A DNA stretch of 23,084 nt, from contig NBAY01000174.1 of assembly GCA_002794775.1 (NCBI GenBank), positions 1-23,084 of the forward strand, in the 5' to 3' direction. This document shows positions 17,820-23,084 of this stretch, in pieces. Positions within the stretch are counted from its first letter, which is position 1; each line of letters begins with the position of its first letter. The stretch comes from Porodaedalea pini. Lineage: Eukaryota; Basidiomycota; Agaricomycetes; Hymenochaetales; Hymenochaetaceae. The notes beneath the pieces were generated by a model that was not told the origin of the DNA, did no database searches, and saw only the letters and a program-made list of their open reading frames with translations. The position numbers and the translations under genes were made by a program.

Positions 17820-19680
17820 ACAGAAATCACTGTCGACTTCGCTCAACGACGCCCGAATTCGGACCTTAGAATCAAATACGAGGATAAGTCGGGGCTCGCT
17901 ACAAAGTCCGATGTATTGAAGAAGTGGGACTCCATTCATTGGAAGGCCGATATGTCTGTATCGTGTACATGTATCTCCCTACCAAACTGATTGTTTCGTG
18001 CAGCTATGTCAAATATTCCACGGAAGCGGTCTTGACGATCCAGAACACTTTTTTGAATAACCCAATCGCTGAGATTCCTCTGACGTTCAACCCGGATGAA
18101 TTCAGAGAAGAAGAAACAATTGAGCGGAAAGGTGGGTAGGATTGGCTCGAGAGTACGAAGGAGTATGATTCACGGCTTCTTCAGACACGAAAAGTGGTGC
18201 TAGCATATATATGATATTTGGAGTGTCGAAGCCGTTAAGTGAAGACTCAGAACTCTTTACAAATGGCTAAATCCCATGTCGTGGCCAAAGATCGACGATG
18301 TTACATATATCCTCGGAAGCCAAGCTGGCAGCGCTCTTGCAGCAAAGGTCTCTATGATATATAAGTTCGATAAGGTCCTTGACTACTTAGACATTGTAAA
18401 GCTTGGAGGCAGTGCGGCTGGGGTCAGATATTTCGATCACCGTGTCTTCGATGAGTGATTAAACCAAGTCCTGGAACAAGTGAACACTCATGCGAAGATC
18501 GCTGTCGGCGTAGTCTCTCAAGCAGTAGCCGTACGTTGTCCCTAATAGATTTTTCTTCGGACTGCTCACTATCATTAAGAAAGTCCGGGAGATCCCGACG
18601 TGTCACAAGCAGCTCGTCGGGATCATGAATGACTTAGTATCGATGCTGCCTGTGATGAAGGCAGCTCTAGAGCGCATTCAGGAGAACGAATTCCGAACGC
18701 TTCTCCATAACTTCATCACGTTTGTGAAGGAGACGTCGGAGGAATTGATCAAGTACTCTTCTCGGTCCACAACGGGTGAGATAAGCTCAGCTTTGTCAGT
18801 AGCATATTATTTATTCTGGCGCGCGGAACTGATAGTCCGGAACTGGTATAAGTCAAAGAAGAATGATGGTAGGATGAAGGAGCAGTCGATGCGCTCGAAG
18901 CAAAACCTCGGCCTTGTGTTGAGTTTCTACATTCAAAAAGAGATCTCAGAGACTCAGAAATCTACTTCAGATATTCGTAAGTTTCAAGCAATTTCCGGGA
19001 GCTACTGAGCGCTTACTTGCCGTAGGTCAACGACGGCTCTAGGACGCGGATGAGAAGATGCTCGAGCGCATTAAGCTCCCCAGATTCAGCTCCTTTGACC
19101 CACGTCACTGCTGCATGCTGGGCACACGAACGTTTCTTCTGCAAAACATGACATCGTTCGCGTTCTGCAATGAGCAGTCCTCAAGATTGTATTGGTTATT
19201 TGGCATTGCGGGATCTGGGAAGAGCTCTGTCGCATCATCTGTCGCATTTGCATTACACAACCAGGATCGATTGTCTGGCTCGTTCTTTTGCAAGAAAGAC
19301 GTTCCGGAACTAAGGGATCCTATCAATCTTATACACACACTGGGATATTCGATTGCAAGGGTATATTCGTCCTACAGGAGCCTTCTTTTGGACGTGCTAA
19401 AGAAAGACCCAAGGATCGAGGATAAAGCATTACAACTTCAGTTCGAAGCGCTGTTGAGACGCCCGTTTCACAAGATTTCTCAGTATCCGCCTCATGAGCC
19501 TATCATCATTTTTATAGACGCTTTGGATGAATGCGACGACAACAAAGCTATTTCTTCCTCCCTTGCAGAGATAATTATTCTTGCGCCGTGGCTCAGACTT
19601 ATCGTCACAAGCAGGCCTTTACCAGATATTCCATCACAAAATTTTGCATCAAATGATATACGCTTTTGGGAATGATAATG
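17820..19680 (+). pseudogene. NLR-like STAND NTPase pseudogene (C2-like, helical, NACHT)
   Basis: Fungal NLR-like proteins combine an N-terminal domain, a NACHT ATPase and a repeat sensor. After an acceptor at 17823 come SDLRIKYEDKSGLATKS and VLKKWDSIHWKAD. A GT-AG intron (17954-18003) leads to YVKYSTEAVLTI and IPLTFNPDEF (C2-like). A second intron (18132-18184) leads to TKSGASIYMIFGVSKPL. A helical region follows (AAKVSMIYKFDKVLDYLDIV, then ALERIQENEFRTLLHNFITF, then SEELIKYSSRSTTGE). A third intron (18977-19025) precedes the NACHT: Walker A in LFGIAGSGKSSVASS, Walker B in IIIFIDALDECDD, and sensor-like LRLIVTSRPLPDI. In-frame stops: TAA 18268, TGA 18456, TAG 19040. It ends at a TGA (19676-19678) within the NTPase module, with no WD40, ankyrin or TPR repeats. 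The family is from motif memory. The NACHT part alone (19058-19675) is open for 205 residues. Confidence 0.8.
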
Positions 19681-20099
19681 ACGCAGTAATGATCGGACCA
19701 GACTAAATTAGGTTATATGTAGCTTTAATGGGATGACAAGGCTTCCTAAAGGCTTATAAGCGTGCATAATAATTGTGCAAGGTTGTAAGGGTAATTTAAG
19801 ACTTTCCACAAGGATATAAGGGCATGAAATAGTTGTACATATGTTTCATGCAAATGTAATGTGCTGGAAAGTCTGTCACTTCCATAATAAGCAAGGCGTA
19901 AGTTTTGCGAGCGTCTCATATACTTGTGCAAGACTTTGGTGGTTATATACGATGCTTATAAGCATCTCTGCAAGTATTACACGGAAAGTATAATTGCATT
20001 AAATACCTGAAGAACTATGTCGTATAACTACAATTGCATTAAATACATGAAGAACTATGCCGTATAATTACAATGTATCCTATCCAATAATGAGTGATG
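19681..20099. other. AT-rich gap after the NLR relic
   Basis: No gene is seen. Words such as GGCTTATAAG, TTGTGCAAGG and GCTTATAAGC recur. A 40-bp tandem duplication lies at the right end. Confidence 0.5.
19992..20071 (+). repeat. Tandem duplication, 2 x 40 bp
   Basis: Units 19992-20031 and 20032-20071 both start AATTGCATTAAATAC and contain TGAAGAACTATG. They differ at three positions. Confidence 0.9.
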
Positions 20100-22403
20100 C
20101 TACAGCAGCGAGACGGGAACGTTACAGTGCATAGAGGGAATGCGATTGAAATATCGAACGAAGGTCTCAACGTAGAATGAGATCAAGGGACAGAAGTCCT
20201 TCACACTGGCACCTACGCTCGTGGGGAAGCCAGGCCACACCTTCAGAATGAGGAAAAGGGCCTCGATGGAGCCGTCGTCCAATTGTTCTCCCCAGTACTC
20301 CCTTATCGGCTTCCGTATGTCAGGAATGACAGTGGTCGAGCCGTCGGTGGTGCCGAGATAGATGCGGCTCAATAGAGCATTCCGTTGCCGATGCTCGTCC
20401 GTTGTCATGCGTTCGCGCGGCAGGATCAGTTGATCGAGCGCATACAGCTCGTACCGGAATAAAAGCTCGGAAAGTTCCCACTGGACTTCCATTCGAAGGA
20501 CCTTGTTGCGGCCTATGCAGTCCGTTGAGACGGATTTACCGCGCCATACCTGCTGCTTAGTTCGATCGAACAGCTCCAAGTGGCGCTTGACGCCGAACAC
20601 GACCTTGATGGTCGCCTTGTCGGAAATTCGTTGCCGTTTCGCGGGAGGCAAGTCGCTCGCGTCTGGCATGTCACGATCATGCGAAGAGAGAGAGATGTGA
20701 CTGGCAGCCTGTCTGGACGGACTGGCATCTAGTACCGAAGGCATCCTGTTGTAGATGCGCTCTACGAATGGATCGGCGGTGTTCGGTGGGAGCGGCGTGG
20801 ACTTCATGTAGTCGCCGTGCACGATGGTCTTCCAGTCTCGCAGCCTGCGCCATATTGACTTGTCGAAGATGCCGCCTTTGAGGAGCATATCAATCAATGT
20901 AGGCCGTATACAGATGTAGTTGAGATAAAGATCCGCCGTCTTTTCTGCGCTGGGGTGGATGAGCAGGAAAGGTGGAGGGAGTGGGTAGAGTGCAGCGTGG
21001 GTCTTGTTCTGGCCTATGGTGCCAAGTTTCGTCAGACTGCCCAACATGACCTTGTGGTACGAAGGCAGGTCCGGTCGACCATCAACTCCGTTCGGTATGT
21101 GGAGGATACGAGCGTAGTTAATGTAAGGCTCGCTTTGCGCCTTCTGCTTCCCCTTGTTCTCCGCCTTTTCTTTCTCAGCCCTCTTCTTGAAGCTCTTCTT
21201 CTTCTTTGAAGGTACGTTCACCCGGGACGCTGCGTCAGTGGAAGGGACTGAAGACAAAGGTATTGAAGGAGGAGCCTGAGTGTGTTTCGTAGCAGACGAC
21301 GATGACGAAGGATGACTGAAAGCGGGAGCTCCGGGTTGATGATTCTGAAAGCCGTACATTTGCTCGAGGAGCTCGCTGATGTCGTCTTCCACCATGAACT
21401 GACTCCTCGACAGATCTCGCAAATGCGCATCCAGTTGAAAGCTAAAGCCGTCATGAAGAGGCCTTCCTTTAAATTGGAATAAGCCGCTTTCAACGTACTT
21501 CGACCATGGAACACAATCCCGGACGGCAAAAATTTTTCCATCTAACTGTTCATGCCGACAAATGAACCACACAGGTATACCGATCCGATAGAGGTGGTTG
21601 ACGACGGAGGGCTCGGTAGTGAATGCGCCGCGAACAGGCAGGATCTCTGTTTCATAGGATTGCTTCGACTTGATGCGCGGCAGCACGACATCGAGGTACG
21701 TATGCAGCCCATGCAGTTCGAGAATGGAGCGCTGGATGTCGCGTACAGTGAACAACGTCTGCCGCCAGCTGCTTTTCAGGAGGCGAAGGCGCTCGACTCC
21801 AAACTGGCCCGCTTGCAAGCACCGCCTGTATGTCTTGTCCATTCCGTCGTCGGACCCTTCTTGCCTGCGTATTGAGCCACTAGTTCGCGTTTTCGCCGCT
21901 ATCAAGAGCAGTGCGGTTTCCAAATTGTCGATAAGTTCTCGACGCAACCGGCCGACTTGCATCTGCGGTTCGTTGTTGTGCCAGTGCTCCTTGTTACCAT
22001 CCTCGTCGAGCAGGAGGACCTCCGTAAAGTCCTCAGACTCTTTGGGATTGTACAAAGGAATGTCTACGACGAGAGAACAAAGGCGCACAAAGCTACCCGT
22101 GGTGTTATTCACATCGAACGGGATGCAAGCGTGATGGATGGAAGTTTTTGAGAAAAATTGGGGCCATCGGCTGTATTCGTGACCTCCCCAAAAGCCATCG
22201 ACATGTTTGAGAACACCAAGTTTCTCATTCACTATCGGGTATTGCGGTACCCAGTTTGCGTTCGGACTCGAGATGACGTTCTTGTTATACTGCATATCCA
22301 CCAAAACTCGGGCATCTAGGGCTCGTACTGGGTATACACTCTCATCTGCGTGCGAATACTTTAGAATGCATTTCAGAATCAGCAGCTCGCAAACGTACCG
22401 AGA
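20100..22403 (-). CDS. Basidiomycete orphan-family protein, long intronless frame, 5' end uncertain
   Basis: The minus frame is open from just after a TGA (22406-22404) to TAG 20102-20100, about 767 codons. The first in-frame ATG is at 22295 (731 aa), but LLILKCILKYSHADES upstream of it looks like family sequence, so an earlier spliced exon is likely. The protein resembles a large Agaricomycete family of unknown function with phrases such as LFTVRDIQRSILELHGL, EPSVVNHLYRIGIPVWFI, a disordered middle, and C-terminal LSELLFRYELYALDQLIL and VWPGFPTSV. From the ATG, residues about 330-360 are Ser/Ala/Pro-rich, about 362-390 form a very basic stretch (KKKKSFKKRAEKEK), and about 548 is AKRQRI. Both basic stretches could be nuclear localisation signals. 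No catalytic motif or membrane segment is seen. A presumed first exon from ATG 22783 (MSSRGDYSWYGTNG) runs into a frameshifted minisatellite, so expression of a full-length product is doubtful. Confidence 0.65.
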   Translation of the reverse strand, partial: SRYVCELLILKCILKYSHADESVYPVRALDARVLVDMQYNKNVISSPNANWVPQYPIVNEKLGVLKHVDGFWGGHEYSRWPQFFSKTSIHHACIPFDVNNTTGSFVRLCSLVVDIPLYNPKESEDFTEVLLLDEDGNKEHWHNNEPQMQVGRLRRELIDNLETALLLIAAKTRTSGSIRRQEGSDDGMDKTYRRCLQAGQFGVERLRLLKSSWRQTLFTVRDIQRSILELHGLHTYLDVVLPRIKSKQSYETEILPVRGAFTTEPSVVNHLYRIGIPVWFICRHEQLDGKIFAVRDCVPWSKYVESGLFQFKGRPLHDGFSFQLDAHLRDLSRSQFMVEDDISELLEQMYGFQNHQPGAPAFSHPSSSSSATKHTQAPPSIPLSSVPSTDAASRVNVPSKKKKSFKKRAEKEKAENKGKQKAQSEPYINYARILHIPNGVDGRPDLPSYHKVMLGSLTKLGTIGQNKTHAALYPLPPPFLLIHPSAEKTADLYLNYICIRPTLIDMLLKGGIFDKSIWRRLRDWKTIVHGDYMKSTPLPPNTADPFVERIYNRMPSVLDASPSRQAASHISLSSHDRDMPDASDLPPAKRQRISDKATIKVVFGVKRHLELFDRTKQQVWRGKSVSTDCIGRNKVLRMEVQWELSELLFRYELYALDQLILPRERMTTDEHRQRNALLSRIYLGTTDGSTTVIPDIRKPIREYWGEQLDDGSIEALFLILKVWPGFPTSVGASVKDFCPLISFYVETFVRYFNRIPSMHCNVPVSLL

Positions 22404-22474
22404 TCATGCGTCTTTTTCAAAGGTAAGGAATTCTGTTGTTGTCCTTCACTCCTCGAACGACGCTCATCGCCCAC

Positions 22475-22730
22475 GAGCCAGGCTCATCGCCCCACGGGCC
22501 AGGCTCATTGCTCCATGAGCCAAGCTCTCCGTCCCACTGGTACGAGCCTTGCTCCTTGCGCCCCAAGCCTTGCTCTTTGCCCCCGAGCCTTGCTCTTTGC
22601 CCCACGAGCGAAGCTCCCACTGGCCCGAGCCTTGCTCTTTGCCCCCAAGCCTTGCTCTTTGCCCCCCGAGCCAAGCTCCTTGCCCCACGAGCCAAGCTCC
22701 CACTGGCACGAGTCTTGCTCTTCGCCCCAC
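22475..22730. repeat. 21-bp minisatellite, 12 units
   Basis: Unit boundaries are 22475, 22496, 22517, 22544, 22565, 22585, 22606, 22627, 22647, 22668, 22689 and 22710. Nine units are 21 bp, two are 20 bp (22565 and 22627), and one is 27 bp (22517). Each starts with an 11-bp near-palindrome of the form GAGCnnnGCTC (for example GAGCCAAGCTC, GAGCGAAGCTC) followed by a C-rich spacer. On the minus strand a unit encodes a heptad such as WGKELGS, CQWELGS or GGKEQGL. The two 20-bp units shift the heptad frame. Partial units continue on both sides. Confidence 0.93.
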
Positions 22731-23084
22731 GAGCTATTCTCGCCATTCGTACCATACCAAGAGTAATCACCTCTGCTTGACATCTTGAGATAGGTCTGTC
22801 GCAAGTTACGTGGTTGACGAAGGATTGAAATTTGGAGAACTTCGAGAAAGCCTTGACGTAGGATGAATCAGGATTGGACTGAAATGTCTTTGAAAACGTT
22901 CGAGCCTTCAGCGCATTCAAATAAGCAACTTTCTATGACACACCTCGCAATTTCAATCTGCCTCTCCGCGGAGAAATCCTTGAAGTGTTGGCCCTGAAGA
23001 CAACGACCTTCAGCTCAGCAAATACGAATTGTAGCCGCTGAGATACACAAGACGGTTTGCTACTGCAGACCGTCGATGATAGTC
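22731..23084 (-). other. Probable 5' region of the orphan-family gene
   Basis: On the minus strand it holds a possible start codon at 22783-22781 (MSSRGDYSWYGTNGENSS), leading into heptads WGEEQDS and CQWELGS. The sequence beyond about 22790 to the window end shows no recognised gene; the frame KARTFSKTFQSN at about 22900 is a weak candidate only. Confidence 0.35.

Noticed and set aside
22475..22730. CRISPR array
   Set aside because: Unit and spacer are one 21-bp tandem repeat without unique spacers, and the DNA is fungal.
22417..22920. Overlapping open frames on both strands across the minisatellite
   Set aside because: They exist because the repeat lacks stops in all frames. Only the MSSRGDYSW frame with its heptads has any coding appeal.

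Overview
The window looks like nuclear DNA of a mushroom-forming basidiomycete (Agaricomycetes). The evidence is short GT-AG introns of about 50-70 nt, compact genes, a basidiomycete HNH nuclease, a C2-plus-NACHT NLR-like relic, a lineage-specific orphan protein, and cytosolic-type Mn-SOD. It mixes a few intact housekeeping genes with a large amount of decayed gene copies and repeats.

Layout. 1-5994: the two halves of an Fe(II)/2-oxoglutarate dioxygenase relic lie about 5.3 kb apart. The intervening block (about 137-5463) starts and ends with a perfect 19-bp inverted repeat and has GAAT/GGAAT-rich flanks. It holds a foldback with a perfect 132-bp inverted repeat and broken, rearranged pieces of two translation genes: prolyl-tRNA synthetase (ProRS) and eIF4G. 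I read the block as a candidate non-autonomous DNA transposon, or composite insertion, that carries host gene fragments. 6339-7654: an intact 400-residue HNH nuclease gene with three exons. 7967-9632 (minus): an ATG7 copy that has lost both ends and carries two frameshifts and a nonsense codon. 9650-12190: about 2.5 kb without genes but with short tandem and direct repeats. 12191-13612: intact YTM1/WDR12 (ribosome biogenesis). 14225-15107 (minus): intact Mn superoxide dismutase with four exons, the first only two codons long. 15790-16010: a tRNA-derived SINE-like remnant next to a 5'-truncated, frameshifted HMG-box gene (16100-17225). 17820-19680: an NLR-like (C2-helical-NACHT) pseudogene. 20100-22403 (minus): a long open frame of a basidiomycete orphan family. 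Its presumed 5' exon contains a 21-bp minisatellite.

The intact genes do not form a pathway or operon. YTM1 and SOD are convergent neighbours. The relics still show recognisable intron boundaries, so they arose by DNA-level duplication rather than by reverse transcription. All product calls come from reading the translations and recalling family motifs; no database search was possible.
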